A stretch of 56,596 bases of DNA from Pleurotus djamor (lineage: Eukaryota > Basidiomycota > Agaricomycetes > Agaricales > Pleurotaceae), in assembly GCA_029747585.1 (NCBI GenBank), contig JAPEVF010000271.1:1-56596 (forward strand), given 5' to 3'. Below the pieces are notes generated by a model that was given only the letters and a program-made list of their open reading frames with translations, was not told the origin of the DNA and ran no database searches. Of the stretch, positions 37,543-49,851 are shown piece by piece (positions within the stretch are counted from its first letter, which is position 1; each line of letters opens with the position of its first letter). The translations under genes and the position numbers were made by a program.

Positions 37543-37663
37543 AATACTGTAACAATTCTTCGCTGTTACGAAGCACCAATTATCATGTAATAATAACCAA
37601 CCTAATGGAGACAGAAATAATCATACACGAACACTCAACTCTGCTCGATTATCAAGACTTTCA

Positions 37664-38732
37664 TCATCCAAGGATAGCCCATTTTCCTTGCGTCGCCGGC
37701 CTTCGTTTACGCTTCGACCTGCGAACTCCTTTCTCGTGCTGAGACGCCACACTGACTGGACTTGACTTTTGCCTCTTCGCCGTCGCCCGAGTCACTCGAT
37801 CACTTGGAGGCTTCGGGTGAGTTGCCTTCTGCCGTGTTGATGCCCTTGTGGCTGGTCTACTCGGACCAGGGGAATCCCCCTTTCGTTTGTTTACTTGAAG
37901 TTCATCGCTGCCCTGTCGAGGGCGAGGTTGATTAAGTCCTCCTCTCCTTGGGCTGCCCGAGCGGAGTCGAACTTGGGTGGGTGATGGGGACGATATCGAG
38001 TAGCTATCGACATCTTCCTGCTCAATTGGATAGTCCAATGTGATGGATGGGCCAACAACCGGGCTCATAGGGGTGACCATGCTCTCCTCTTCTTCATCCA
38101 ATCCCTCTACTTCTAGGTAGTCCGTGATGGTATCGTCAGACTTGAATATTCGCGTTCGACCAGCCGCCTGATGGTTGACAATATATGAATACACCGAAAG
38201 GACCGTAGCAAGTTTGGTTGTCTCCCATGTTTCACCCCATTCGAAGGCTTGTGTGACGATTCCGTCAATGAGAAATGCAGAGGGGTTGGCGCAGAAGTGA
38301 TCCCAAGGAAATGGCGCTCGTCGCTTCTTTCCATCCCGGAGTAATTCAGCTAGTATTGGTCAGGTAAATGAGGTGGTTATCGAAACAGGAGGATGGCTTA
38401 CACCAAATTGATTCGAAGAAGTCCTGGATGACGGTTCGGTATGTAGCGACAGGAACATCGCTATCAAGGCTTGGAAGAAGGATATCTCCACATTCGTGTC
38501 TCTCGAACGCTGTCATACTGAAGTCACCGGACAACATGGCCTCTGAGTCAGAAGTCTGGAGGCATAGAGTATCAGTTGAACCTCGCCTGATCATGAGAGT
38601 ACCCTTGGCACTCACATTCTCACTATCGTCTAGCTGGTTTGTACGTGGAGGTATATGATGGGTATTCTTATCAGTCGACTTGTGTTGTGGGGCCTTGGGA
38701 GGTCTACCACCGCGAGTTCGAGTTTGCACCAT
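37664..38732 (-). CDS. Unknown protein with basic tail, probably nuclear
   Basis: Two exons on the minus strand. The ATG at 38732 opens MVQTRTRGGRPPKAPQHKS, where RGGRPPK resembles an AT-hook core. Exon 1 continues to VIQDFFESIW and an intron (donor about 38397, acceptor about 38346) joins it in phase to SELLRDGKKRRAPFPWDHF. That exon has a conserved-looking stretch (AFLIDGIVTQAFEWGETWET), an acidic segment, and then a very basic, Ser/Pro-rich tail with several possible nuclear localisation signals (VNKRKGD, TAKRQK, RRSKRKRRP), ending KWAILG with the stop at 37664. It converges with xylanase A with a gap of about 120 bp. I do not recognise the family; nuclear location is inferred from composition. 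Confidence 0.65.
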
Positions 38733-39023
38733 TGTTAGGAGGCTATTAAGGAATGGGTGTATTTATGATTCGTATCTTCGAAACTGACGAGGGGAAATTG
38801 CGAGGTAGCGATGTAAGTGCAAGATCTACGAGTTCGGGGTAGAGAGGAAGATGGAGTCCAAGTTAGATAAGCGACTTCGTGGACAAAAACAAGAACACAA
38901 CAAGAGCAGAGTCAAGTACAAGGAGAATTTGAAATATGCGGGATATAGACGTAGAAGCAATAAGAGGGGCGTACAGTACCATTGAGTACCCAAAAATGGA
39001 GGAAGGTATAGGATTATTCGAAT

Positions 39024-39939
39024 TTAATGTTTGACTTCAATCACAATCTTCTGACCAGGGATCCTGAGACGATGGGAGTTGTCGTTCGAGGACGTGATGA
39101 GGATGGTTCCTCCGCACCGCGATGCACAAGTACATGGATACTGCTTGACGGCACCATCAAGGACAGGCCCGCCGCGCCCACCCTTCTCGCTACAACGACT
39201 GTGTCAGACTTGCGTGATCGAGGAGAGAGGAAAGGGGTGGACGTACTCAAACTTCATTCTACACAAGTCACGGAGGACAACGGCTATGATAGTCGTCCGT
39301 TTGATGTGGTTGATCTCAGAGTCTGCAACGATTGAATATGTCCCCGAAAATGACATGTATGGCATGCGTTGTTGCTTCAAAGCTGCGAAGAGCATTTCGG
39401 CCGTTTGAAACGCCTGAGTAGGTATCTAAAGTACCAATGTCACAACCCCAGATGGAAATGAAGGTGAAAGGTGACTTACAGGTGGCCTATAATTTGACGC
39501 ATTGGCATCCGCTGCCGTCACCACGGTGGTATGATTGTGCTTCACTTTCTTCGCCTTTTTCACGCGCACTTGGGCAGTAGAATCTTCTACATGTTTCCGC
39601 TTTCCTGAAGGAGATTTTCAGTCATTTCATCCAGGGCCATTAGGTATTTGCAAACCAACCTTCGACGCGTTGAGTACTTGAAGGCTCAGGCGCGTGCACG
39701 ATGAAAGGATCTTTCTCCGTGCGTGCTTTCTTCGCCACTGGCTTTTGAGTTACAGTAGCGGAAGCATCCTGTTTCCTGCACCTCAAACAAGCTTTCTTCG
39801 AGGTCATAAACTTGTTGCAAAGGGGGCACAAGTGCTTTTCCATCGCGGCTTTTGGAACGGTATTCGCGATTGCGCTGGTCGAGGTGGTCAGAGCACTTCG
39901 GGCGATTTGCGTTCTTTGTACAAAGCTGCTGGATGGCAT
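39024..39939 (-). CDS. Unknown protein with a Cys4 zinc-ribbon-like motif
   Basis: Exons joined on the minus strand: MPSSSFVQRTQIARSALTTS from 39939 (a splice acceptor just upstream leaves room for another 5' exon), then MEKHLCPLCNKFMTSKKACL with a further CRKQ, giving a CxxC...CxxC pair. An in-phase intron near 39610-39665 leads to KRKHVEDSTAQVRVKKAKK, a basic nuclear-localisation-like stretch. Another intron leads to AFQTAEMLFAALKQQRMP and GTYSIVADSEINHIKRT. The final exon (about 39026-39190) reads VLDGAVKQYPCTCASRCGG and ends IPGQKIVIEVKH with the stop at 39024-39026. About 240 residues. It looks like a real gene because four successive splices keep one frame, but no known family is recognised. 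Confidence 0.6.
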
Positions 39940-40245
39940 GCGCGCTGAAATGGAGAGGCGAAAACGTGGCGATTGCAATGTTTAGGAAGCAGGTCAATAG
40001 CAAGTCGGCATGTTACTTATATGTCACGATTCCGTTTAATGAGCACGTGAGCGTGACGCGACGCGTTTGGTAGTACTCAAGTTGTCTCAAGGCACAAATC
40101 ATGCAATTCGAGTTGGTAGGTAAGTGGTCTGGTCAAGAAGAGTGGTATACAGTTCATATACGTTAAATACATCTATAACGGAGGGCGGTGAAATAAATAG
40201 AGATCCTGAAATAGCGGACGACAAAGTGCTCCAACGGTCATCACA

Positions 40246-41292
40246 TCACATCCAACGTACAGCCCCGGGCCCGCACGGTGTTGTCAAGTCGGGGATCATC
40301 TGAGCAACGGTGAAGATAACACCATGTCTCAGCCCCCTGACTTTCAATTGCTCATCCTGCTTGGTGTCCAAACCCTCAATGGGAACATAACCGGGTAGAG
40401 ATGGCAATGCCAAACCGCGACCGTGGCCGCCGCCTCGATCTCTCATTGAAACTGATCTCTTTGGTCGGTCCCAGCGTGAAACCCTCGTAGGAGGAGCCGA
40501 AGAAGAATTGGAATCGCTGGGAGAAGATATGAACAGTGATGGTGTGAATGGTGGTGGGTTTTTGTTTGGGTTCACGTCGGCTTGGGGGGCACCATCAGGG
40601 GAGGAGAGAAAGATAGATGGAGTGAAGATGGGATCTTGGAGACGGGTATCAATTGGAGGAAGTAGGGTATTGGAAGCTCTCTTGGAAGGGAGACGAGCGA
40701 TGGAATTCGCTCGAAGCTTTGGTGCTTGGAGATCGCGAGGAGGAATAGGGAGCGACCGGCGACCTTCAAGTTGCATCGCAGTGATCGACCGGGACCGTAG
40801 CTTCCTGACATCGGTTTTCGCGACCGACGCTTGAAGGGGGGTATCATTTTCGTCATCCTTCCTGTGATGGCTCAAGACCTGACTGAGCTCATCCCAGTTA
40901 ACGGGAATGTCGTCATAGGCGTTCCCTCGGACAATGTATTCATCGGGTACTTCAACTGGTTGCGAAGATAGCTGGGATATCTCCGACCAGTCTTCAACGG
41001 AGGTATACCAGTCACAGCTATAGGCGCTGGCACTCGAGACGTTTGAGTGGGCGGACAGCATAAACGGAGTAAGCGTCCGGCCTGTCTGGGCTGCGGTCAT
41101 CATCGGCTGTTTCAAAGTGTCAAGACAACAGGAAGACAACATCTCAACAGACAAACATACAGTAGCCGTGGAATCACTACTTAGTTTGTGTGCCCACACC
41201 GCACTATAATCGGGAGAGAATGGCAGTGGAGAGAGCTCCAAAGGAGTCGGTACCGGCCGATTACGAAGTTTGAGAGAGAGAGGACGACCCAT
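40246..41292 (-). CDS. Unknown Ser/Pro-rich protein
   Basis: The ATG at 41292 opens MGRPLSLKLRNRPVPTPLEL. The frame is open to the stop at 40246, but a perfect 54-nt GT-AG intron (41107-41160, donor GTATGT, acceptor AACAG) sits inside it. Being a multiple of three without a stop it hides in the ORF; spliced, the protein reads SSDSTATPMMTAAQTGRTLT and has about 330 residues. The rest is low-complexity, Ser/Pro/Arg-rich, with two similar units FTPSIFLSSPDG and FTPSLFISSPSD and a RDRGGGHGRGLALP stretch. This suggests a disordered, perhaps phosphorylated protein. No family recognised and no membrane or secretion signal. Confidence 0.6.
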   Translation of the reverse strand: MGRPLSLKLRNRPVPTPLELSPLPFSPDYSAVWAHKLSSDSTATVCLSVEMLSSCCLDTLKQPMMTAAQTGRTLTPFMLSAHSNVSSASAYSCDWYTSVEDWSEISQLSSQPVEVPDEYIVRGNAYDDIPVNWDELSQVLSHHRKDDENDTPLQASVAKTDVRKLRSRSITAMQLEGRRSLPIPPRDLQAPKLRANSIARLPSKRASNTLLPPIDTRLQDPIFTPSIFLSSPDGAPQADVNPNKNPPPFTPSLFISSPSDSNSSSAPPTRVSRWDRPKRSVSMRDRGGGHGRGLALPSLPGYVPIEGLDTKQDEQLKVRGLRHGVIFTVAQMIPDLTTPCGPGAVRWM

Positions 41293-43919
41293 TGTCTGGT
41301 ATCAAGTCAGATGAGGAAGGAGCGAAGGAGGCGATGAAAAGATTGTGTTCAGGATCCTGAGCGCGCTGCGCTTGGAATAACCAGGGAGCAGTGAAGGTCC
41401 TAGGTGCAAAATAGAGAGGCAAGGCTCAATACGATACACTCTGTGAACCTCGTGCCGTCTTTATATATCAGTGCAGGGGTATCCACGGGGACATCGAGAG
41501 CATCCTTACGGGTACCAAATCGAGGTCAAGCGATCTTTCGGTCGAACGTACAGCCAAGTGCTCCAGGTTACGATACAGATGATGCCCGACTGAACTTGTC
41601 TCAGTGCGGTGTTGGTGTAAGAGGGCTCAGGGGTGGTCTACTTTCGGTAAGGGATGCTGATGGAGCTATCTTGGCAGTGTTTGAGATAGGTGGTGAGTGC
41701 TCGGGTGAGGGTCGTCATAACGAGAAGAAACATACCGGTTAGCTAGCGGCCTAGCGCTAGTTGGAGTTAAACGTTGGGGTCTTGAGAACCAGAGTTCTCT
41801 AGGCACGACGGGCCCCAAATCGCGACCTCTCTTGCGACGCTCCAGATAAGATCATCGACCTCCAAATCGAAACGGGCTCGCATAGATATGAAACGCCAGT
41901 ATTTGAGATTTGAAAGTTGGACCACCTGACGAAGGGAAATAAATGACTGGCATCCAGATTCGTTTGGGCGGTTTCAAAGCCCAGCTTGCTACACGAGATC
42001 AATGACGCACCCCGAACTCTAAGGATGTCCACCAAACGTACCTTCAAACCATGCGGACCTCTCCCTTCCGGTTCAAAGGAGCAGCGCGAGACTGGTATTC
42101 TAGGGTATTCATCGTCTCACATCTGCGACAGTGATTTCTTCGCCCTCCCATGCTTCACGATGCTCGAAGCCTGAAATCTCACAAGAAGCGGAATTTCAGA
42201 TAATGCCCCATATATATGAGGTCTGGTTCAAGACCGTCAGCCCTTCTGAAATAATCCGTGGGGACAGGCGGCGGTGCTCAGGCTCACCGATAGGCATGGC
42301 TTATGATGGAATAGGCACTCCCTTAGCCATACGTGACTGCGTAAGTCTATCCAGTACGCGAGTCGTCATGCGACGAGGCCCTCTTTCCCCATATTCGATA
42401 CAGCTTGGTGAAACACCTTCATGGTTGCTTTCGTTTCTGTGCGCAATTCGTCGGCTGCCAAGGCGAAGTGGAACAAGTTCAAGAATGGCGATGGGCGCTT
42501 GTTACTATTTCCCTCTTTTGTTGCTCTTTTGCCTGCCTTCAGCTTGGGTAAAAGACGACGGTCCCTTCGTCGAGGAACTCTGGTCTGCTTTTCGTGGATA
42601 CGGTCTTTGCTCTAAACCGCAACTACAACAGAGAAAGTTGACCCTTCGAGTTCTGTGAACGACTCGAGCCTGACGACCTAGCGGCTCTGCCCAGATTCGA
42701 GGGTAAATGGGGCTTCTACCTGTAATGTATGATCTAACTCACTAATGCGGTAACTTCAGAAAATGATATGCTCCTACGGAAGAGCCTGGCACCTTCTGAA
42801 GAACAACTAGGCACCTTCACCTACCCCACGTCTGTGAACCTCGCAAGCAGACGAACGGCGAGGCAGGAGAACTTTTATTCGCGAACTTTTTCACTCTACC
42901 TCGAGTGTGGTCGTGAGACGGCCGCCTCGATGTAGTGGACCGGATATCAAAACAATGCACCGGCCCTCTCGCGTTGGTTGACCTCCGATTATCGCATCAA
43001 GCGTTCATTCACCCAGTTTCTCGTCGCAGCTTGCATGATCACCACGCAATTTACAAAGAATATGATACATGCAAAGGGCTTCTATGAATTTGTTACTCGG
43101 TGTAACAGATCGCAGTCGGCCTCGTAGTCTCACGGCAACGCTGCAAGGTATGTATCTTCATACTACAAATCATGTTGCTCCATCTACATTGCTCACGCTC
43201 GATTCCTTTCGTAGCGTTTCATCCGTGTATTGATTCGGCACTACTGATAGCAAAAATAGAACCCATTTTAGCGAATGTGGTCTAAATTTACGCTGTTTCT
43301 ATTATTATCGAGACATACTCAGTGTCTCCGTATGTCGGGAATCGATCGGTGGCTTTGGTCAAATGTTCGGAACCGACGCAAGTGTGATACCTTCAGTACT
43401 TGCTCGCCCAATAAGCCACCCATCCCTCAGACGTATACCAACTCGCTCCTCAGTCATACCAATCCTGCTTGGTCCCGTATCTTTCGCAGCCATGGTCCCC
43501 GAGGAGCGGCAGGAGCACGGCGATGAAGACCGCTATCAAGCTGCGCATAAGCTTCTTCCAAGGGCGTACATATCGTGGCAAAAAGCATATAAACCTCCAA
43601 AGGGAAGATCGCTAGCCAGTATGAGTATAGTCGCTTAATCTCACTACTTCCTGCGATCATTATTTCGTCAGTGATTACCTTCATCGACCCACATGGACGA
43701 CGATGAACGCCATCCGTAACAAACCACAGGCCGGTGGAAGTTCACACTCAATGACGAATCGCTGCCATTGGCCGCGCCCTTTCTCGTCAGCATTCGTGAG
43801 GAAAGCGCTCTCTCATGAGGATCCTATAAAGCCTCTCGTTTTTTCAACACCAATTCCTCAGCTTGAAAGCCTTCAAACTCTCCTCCTCCCTCCTCTAAAA
43901 ACGTCACCTTACGACCCTC
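41293..43919. other. Long region without a supported gene
   Basis: About 2.6 kb between the Ser/Pro-rich gene and oxalate decarboxylase. Some pieces look weakly coding (for example 42760-43130 plus, interrupted by stops; 43275-43640 plus), but I could not join them into a protein or recognise a motif. Could be decayed gene remnants. The right end is the oxalate decarboxylase promoter. Confidence 0.4.
43825..43830 (+). promoter_or_regulatory. TATA box of oxalate decarboxylase
   Basis: TATAAA about 90 bp before the start at 43920; the intervening pyrimidine-rich stretch is typical of fungal 5' leaders. Confidence 0.45.
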
Positions 43920-45811
43920 ATGCCTTCTTGGTTCGCCTTGTCCTCGATCGTGCTTCTCGCCCGCTTAGCGGTCTCTGCACCAGCCCCTTCCGCGGCTATC
44001 CTCCCGCCTACCAACTCGTTTATCACGACGAATCCCAACCCCGTTCTTTGGGCGGATAGCGCATCGAGCGACCCGACCGCCATCAGGAACCACCTCGGTG
44101 CAACTGTTCTGGGGCCACAGAACAAGGCTCTGGATATCCAGAACCCTGACCTCTTGGCTCCGCCCACAACAGACAACGGTCAAGTCCCGAACATCAAGTG
44201 GCCGTTCTCCTTGAGCCACAACAGACTCGCCAATGGCGGTTGGGCGAGGCAACAAAATGGTGCCCTCTTTTTGTTTCATCTTACTCTACTGGGCTTCTCA
44301 ACCAAATATTACAGTGAAAGTCATGCCAGTGGCTACCGACATCGCTGGCGTCAACATGAGACTCGAAGCTGGTGCTGCGAGGTTTGTTTTGGCCTTTGTG
44401 TATCTTCCGTCCAAGCTGACGACAATATCTTAAGGGAGATGCACTGGCACACTGCCTCCGAGTGGGCGTACATGTTGGCCGTAAGTCGCATTGGCACGTC
44501 ACACAAGACACACATCTCAACACACCTACTCTAGGGTGATTGCCGGGTTTCAACTATCACACCCGACGGTCAAGTTTACCTTGCTGACGTCGTACGTCTC
44601 TTCCCATTCCCCCTTCACCACCTCCCAGCTCTGTGCTCATATCCCACCTAAACTATCTATAGACCAAAGGCGACCTGTGGTATTTCCCCGCAGGGTTCCC
44701 CCATTCCATCCAAGCTAAAAACACCACTGCCGATGGCGCAGAGTTTCTTCTGATCTTTGACGAAGGAGATTTCTCTGAAGACGCGACGTTCCTTCTCACT
44801 GATTGGTTAGCTCATACGCCGAAGGATGTTGTCGCTAAGAATTTTGGCTTGTCGGATAACCTCGCTGCGTTCGATCATATCCCGGAGCATGAATTGTATA
44901 TCTTTCCTTGTGAGTGTTCACGACTTACCATCTCTCTCTTGACAGCTCATGGGTGCGCTTTGCATGTAGCTGCGCCGATTCCTGAGAATATCAACGATGA
45001 TATGGTCGTTCCCAATGATACCCCGCTACCGTTCACGTTCCCGCTCTCTAAAGTGAACGCCACTCAGAAGCCGGGAGGTAGCGTCAAGGTCGTCGATTCA
45101 AGAACGTTCAACATCTCGAAAACCATTGGTGCCGTAGAAGTCGAAGTCAACGTTGGCGGTATGCGTGAATTGCATGTAGGTGCCTCTCACTCCGCCTAGC
45201 AAAAGTCTGATTCTCAAGCGGATTCATAGTGGCATCCCACTCAGCCTGAATGGACCTACTTTATGTAAGTCCGATATGATCTTTCATTTTCATCCTCGGA
45301 ATCTCAGGACTTACGCTTATACCCAGTGAGGGCCAAGCGCGGTTAACCGTCTTCGCTTCGCAAAGTCAGGCACAGACATATAACTTCCAGGTAAGACACG
45401 ATACGTCACATTTGCCGCAGGCCCCATCCACACACATCTAACCGACTGCTCGTTGTCGTTAAATATAGCCTGGTGATATCGCATACGTACCACCCTCGTT
45501 CGGTGAGAATCCCACCCCTTGTGGTTGCTCCCCAGTTTATACTTATCTCATTACCCCAGGCCATTATGTTGAGAATATCGGGAATACGACGCTTAAGTTT
45601 TTGGAGATATTTAAGACAGGTGAGGGTTTTGTTTCCTTGTTTGGATACGAGGACCGAAGTTCATGATGAATTGATTTCGGTAGATGTCTTCCAGGATATC
45701 TCATTGAATCAATGGCTTGCGCTTACTCCTCCGGAGCTTGTGCAATCGCATTTGGGATTCGACGACGCTACCATGGCAAAGCTTACGAGAGTCAAACAGG
45801 AAGTTGTTTGA
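43920..45811 (+). CDS. Secreted bicupin oxalate decarboxylase
   Basis: Mn-dependent enzyme that turns oxalate into formate and CO2, used by wood and litter fungi to control secreted oxalate. Signal peptide MPSWFALSSIVLLARLAVSA. Cupin 1: VATDIAGVNMRLEAGA, then, after an intron, REMHWHTASEWAYML (metal-binding His, His and Glu) and GDLWYFPAGFPHSIQA (the fourth ligand, His). The linker contains FLLTDWLAHTPKDVVAKNFG. Cupin 2: GGMRELHWHPTQPEWTYF across an intron, LSEGQARLTVFASQSQAQ, PGDIAYVPPSFGHYVENIG, FLEIFKT, then DVFQDISLNQWLALTPPEL. The stop is at 45809-45811. Many introns, all joins consistent. Motif order and both metal sites match the fungal enzyme, so activity is likely. Exact exon ends near 44930-44960 are approximate. 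Confidence 0.93.
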
Positions 45812-46034
45812 TGAACTGTTTTTTGAATTACGAACTTGATTTCAACAATGTAGCACGTACTTACACGACTAGATGACGGCATTCTGAATGTAAATAAAAG
45901 TAATGATCTTTCTTCTGGGAAGAGTGTGAGGTAAAAAGTTTGATTATAGGTACAATCATTGACAAGGCGAAATAACTATGCTACACTAGGAAAGAATCGT
46001 GATTGGGAAAGATAACGAGAGAGCGAAAAGTCGC

Positions 46035-46601
46035 TTAGGACACGGTGATTTTCTTGGGAGCCACTTCAGGAGTAGACTTCGGGAAAGTGACAGAGAGGAC
46101 GCCGTCCTCCATCGACGCTTTGATATCCCCTTCCTAGAACCCAATGAGCCATTCACTCATTGACCATTCAAGAAGTGAACCAACGTACCTGAATACCCTG
46201 AGGAACTTGAAGCGTCCGAGAGAACTTGCCGTACCGCCTCTCGCGCACGGCATAGCCGTTTTCGTTCTTCTCGGACGAGATATTGTTTTCGGCGGACACG
46301 GTCAGGCGTCCGTTGTGGAAGTCAATATAAACGTCCTCCTTCTTGACACCGGGAAACTCGAAGGACGCAGTGACAAGGTTCTTTTCTGTGTCTTCATGGA
46401 GGTCCATCCTAGAAGAACAGGTGAGTATGCTCCGTAAACCTGATTTGGATATAAGTAGGTGGCTTGCCTGGGTCGAAGGACAGCGGGGGCAGAGTTGACA
46501 AGCTGTCTCTGACGAGGTTGACCAGTGGTCCGGGCATTGAAAGCCTCATCAAAGAGGCGATCGAAGTCAGAGAAGGGCTCATAGAACCAGGTGACAGACA
46601 T
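46035..46601 (-). CDS. Small heat-shock protein HSP20, copy A
   Basis: ATP-independent chaperone that holds unfolding proteins; cytosolic oligomer. The start MSVTWFYEPFSDFDRLFDEA is at 46601. The alpha-crystallin domain begins RMDLHEDTEKNLVTASFEFP and includes GVKKEDVYIDFHNGRLTVSA and RRYGKFSRTLQVPQGIQ. The last exon, EGDIKASMEDGVLSVTFPK, ends KKITVS with the stop at 46035-46037. About 150 residues, the usual fungal HSP20 size, with the A-x-x-x-G-V-L segment intact. The first intron begins with GC (46466-46467) instead of GT; the paralogue has GTAAGC at the same point, so this is a GC-AG intron. Head-to-head with copy B across a 791-bp promoter that contains heat-shock elements. Confidence 0.94.
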
Positions 46602-46692
46602 GATTTGCGTGCGGAGTTGTGAGAGCGAGAAGAGAAGAGTAGGGTTGGCTTGCTTGCGGATTGTCTGATACTTTCAAGCACAGCGACAGCCC

Positions 46693-46699
46693 TTATATA
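46693..46699 (-). promoter_or_regulatory. TATA box of HSP20 copy A
   Basis: TATATAA on the minus strand, 92-98 bp before the start at 46601. A GAAatTTC half-array (46720-46727) lies just upstream of it. Confidence 0.5.
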
Positions 46700-46774
46700 C
46701 ATCCACAGTCAAGAAGCCAGAAATTTCGAGTGCTTGCATGAGTGGGGTGAACGGGAGCAACGCCGAATATGATC

Positions 46775-46787
46775 GAAATTTCTGGAA
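46775..46787. promoter_or_regulatory. Heat-shock element
   Basis: GAAATTTCTGGAA: three alternating GAA/TTC units with exact 5-bp phasing, the consensus site of heat-shock factor. A further TTCaaGAA pair is at 46866-46873. Confidence 0.65.
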
Positions 46788-47258
46788 AATCCAAGAGACT
46801 GCTGGAAGCAATATTCCTGGGATCTGGGGAGCTTGTGAAATAGCTTGGCCGTCGAAACAATCTTCTTCAAGAATGCCTCACGGTCAGAGGGCGATTGGGG
46901 ACAACAAAGAGGACCTTGCTGCCAGGTGGTTGACCGGACTCGGAGGTTGGCGGTTGCGGCGGAAAGTACGTATATAGGAGCTTCTTCTCACCCCTGTCGT
47001 TCCCAACCCAAGACCGATTTTTGTGCTGAGACTGTTGTTTCGACGACGACCATCGAACAACTCGAACAGACCTTCGGCTTTGCTCTACTTGGCTAGCACA
47101 TACTTACCGTGCTATTCTGGCTACGAAAACCCTGCAGCACTAACACTGGGACTGTTCCACGCACTTCAGTTTCCTGAGGTCCTCAGCCTTTCTAGATGTT
47201 TCCAACTGTTCTTCACTTCGGTCATTCACCCGGGCCTCCCTCGTTCATGTACACGCTC

Positions 47259-47271
47259 GAATTTTCTGGTC
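47259..47271. promoter_or_regulatory. Heat-shock-element-like site near HSP20 copy B
   Basis: GAATTTTCTGGTC: two perfect units and one imperfect unit of the GAAnnTTCnnGAA pattern, 17 bp upstream of the copy B TATA box. Confidence 0.5.
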
Positions 47272-47287
47272 TCTGGGCTCGTGGATG

Positions 47288-47295
47288 TATATAAA
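47288..47295 (+). promoter_or_regulatory. TATA box of HSP20 copy B
   Basis: TATATAAA about 100 bp before the start at 47393. Confidence 0.5.
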
Positions 47296-47392
47296 GAAGA
47301 CTTCACTTCACTACTTGACTCTCTAAAAAGCACAATTCAACGCACACTCGACTTGATTTTCTCTTCTCGCTCTCAATATCCAAACTACTATA

Positions 47393-47953
47393 ATGTCTGT
47401 CACCTGGTTCTATGAGCCCTTCTCTGACTTCGACCGCCTCTTCGACGAGGCTTTCAATGCTCGAACCACTGGTCAACCTCGTCAAAGACAGTTGGCCAAT
47501 TCTGCACCTGTCGTCCTTCGACCTAGGTAAGCTATCTTCTTACACCCAAGATAAACTGATTGCTCATTTACGTTTACTCTGCAGGATGGATCTCCATGAA
47601 GACGCAGAAGAGAACCTTGTCACTGCGTCCTTTGAGTTCCCCGGTGTCAAGAAGGAGGACGTCCACATTGACTTCCACAATGGACGTCTGACCGTGTCTG
47701 CCGAAAACAATATCTCCTCGGAGAAGAACGAAAACGGCTATGCCGTGCGCGAGAGACGGTATGGCAAGTTCTCTCGGACGCTTCAAGTCCCTCAGGGTAT
47801 TCAGGTACGTTGGCTGAACGGCTATTGATGAACGAATGACTGACTGGGTTCTAGGAAGGAGATATCAAAGCGTCGATGGAGGATGGTGTCCTTTCCGTGA
47901 CATTCCCGAAGGCCTCGCCCGAGGAAACTCCCAAGAAGATCACCATTGCATAA
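47393..47953 (+). CDS. Small heat-shock protein HSP20, copy B
   Basis: Near-identical paralogue of copy A, divergently transcribed. The start MSVTWFYEPFSDFDRLFDEA is at 47393. Intron 1 uses a normal GTAAGC donor, then RMDLHEDAEENLVTASFEFP opens the alpha-crystallin domain, which continues GVKKEDVHIDFHNGRLTVSA. A second intron follows VPQGIQ, and the last exon EGDIKASMEDGVLSVTFPK ends KKITIA with the stop at 47951-47953. Differences from copy A by eye are about ten, mostly conservative residues, and cluster at the C-terminus (KASPEETP against KSTPEVAP). The coding regions are alike while the two halves of the shared promoter are not obviously mirror images. It converges with xylanase B. Confidence 0.94.
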
Positions 47954-48279
47954 GCGAGTTCATCTGCTCGAACTCACTCTATTTCCTCCTGTAGAATAAC
48001 CCATACCACCATGTAGCCATATTTTCTCATGTTTTAAGGATTTGACATTTTCAACACTTTTTTGGAACAGCAAAGGGAGAGGATACGCCAAGACAAGAAA
48101 CCAAGATATCTTCACGGAGTTCAGAACTCTACTTCCCAAATGTACATCAGTTCATTGACAGCACGAAGATGAAGGGGGAAGCATCTCGATTGATCGTCGC
48201 ATTGGAGTAAATTATAGATTGGGGTTCTTTAGTACGTACACAGATACTACGGAGGGCCTTTCTCTATTCGAAACAGGGC

Positions 48280-49360
<1,081 letters not shown>

Positions 49361-49427
49361 TATCCCTAGGAGAAGTACTTGAGTTGAGTCGTTTGAACGC
49401 AGACACTTTCAAAGACTCAATCGCACC

Positions 49428-49433
49428 TTTATA
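49428..49433 (-). promoter_or_regulatory. TATA box of GH11 xylanase B
   Basis: TATAAA on the minus strand, 68-73 bp before the start at 49360, the same spacing as in copy A. Confidence 0.5.
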
Positions 49434-49851
49434 CGACCAACTGCAGACAGCTGTGATCCATTGTATAGGCTGTATTGTTCATCCGATGAATGTACACTGA
49501 AATCAGCTAACAGGTCCTAGTGGTCATGAGCAAGGTTAGAAAAGCGCGTACCGAAGTAATTACGCGTAAACGCATCCAGAACATACTCTTTGACAGTACG
49601 AGTCCTGAACCGAAAGGCGCACGTTGGAGACTCGGCCGCCGTTTGAGCATCAGAACGCTTAGGACTCTATAAGAACCCGGAGTGAGTGCGGGCTGGCGGC
49701 TTGAAGCATGTGGCCAACGAAGGGAGGGAGAGGAAATGTATTTACGAAGTTGAGCACTACGCCGAGTATTTGCCAAGAATCTGGCGGTGCTTATAAGCCT
49801 GATTTGAACATAAGCCAAGGTATATGTGGCAATGAGCGCGTGGGCCAGCAA

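Larger units (their letters stand above)
46602..47392. promoter_or_regulatory. Bidirectional heat-shock promoter between the two HSP20 genes
   Basis: 791 bp between divergent HSP20 starts. It contains TATATAA for copy A (46693-46699, minus) and TATATAAA for copy B (47288-47295, plus), plus several heat-shock-element-like arrays, some close to each TATA. Induction by heat-shock factor is expected from the family and these sites. Confidence 0.65.

Noticed and set aside
39940..39978. Upstream extension of the zinc-ribbon protein before 39939
   Set aside because: There is no ATG there and a splice acceptor (ATTTCAG) precedes it; the extension is not supported as coding, though another 5' exon is possible.
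42131..42658. 175-codon open frame on the plus strand
   Set aside because: No recognisable domain and arbitrary start codon context; treated as noncoding or decayed.
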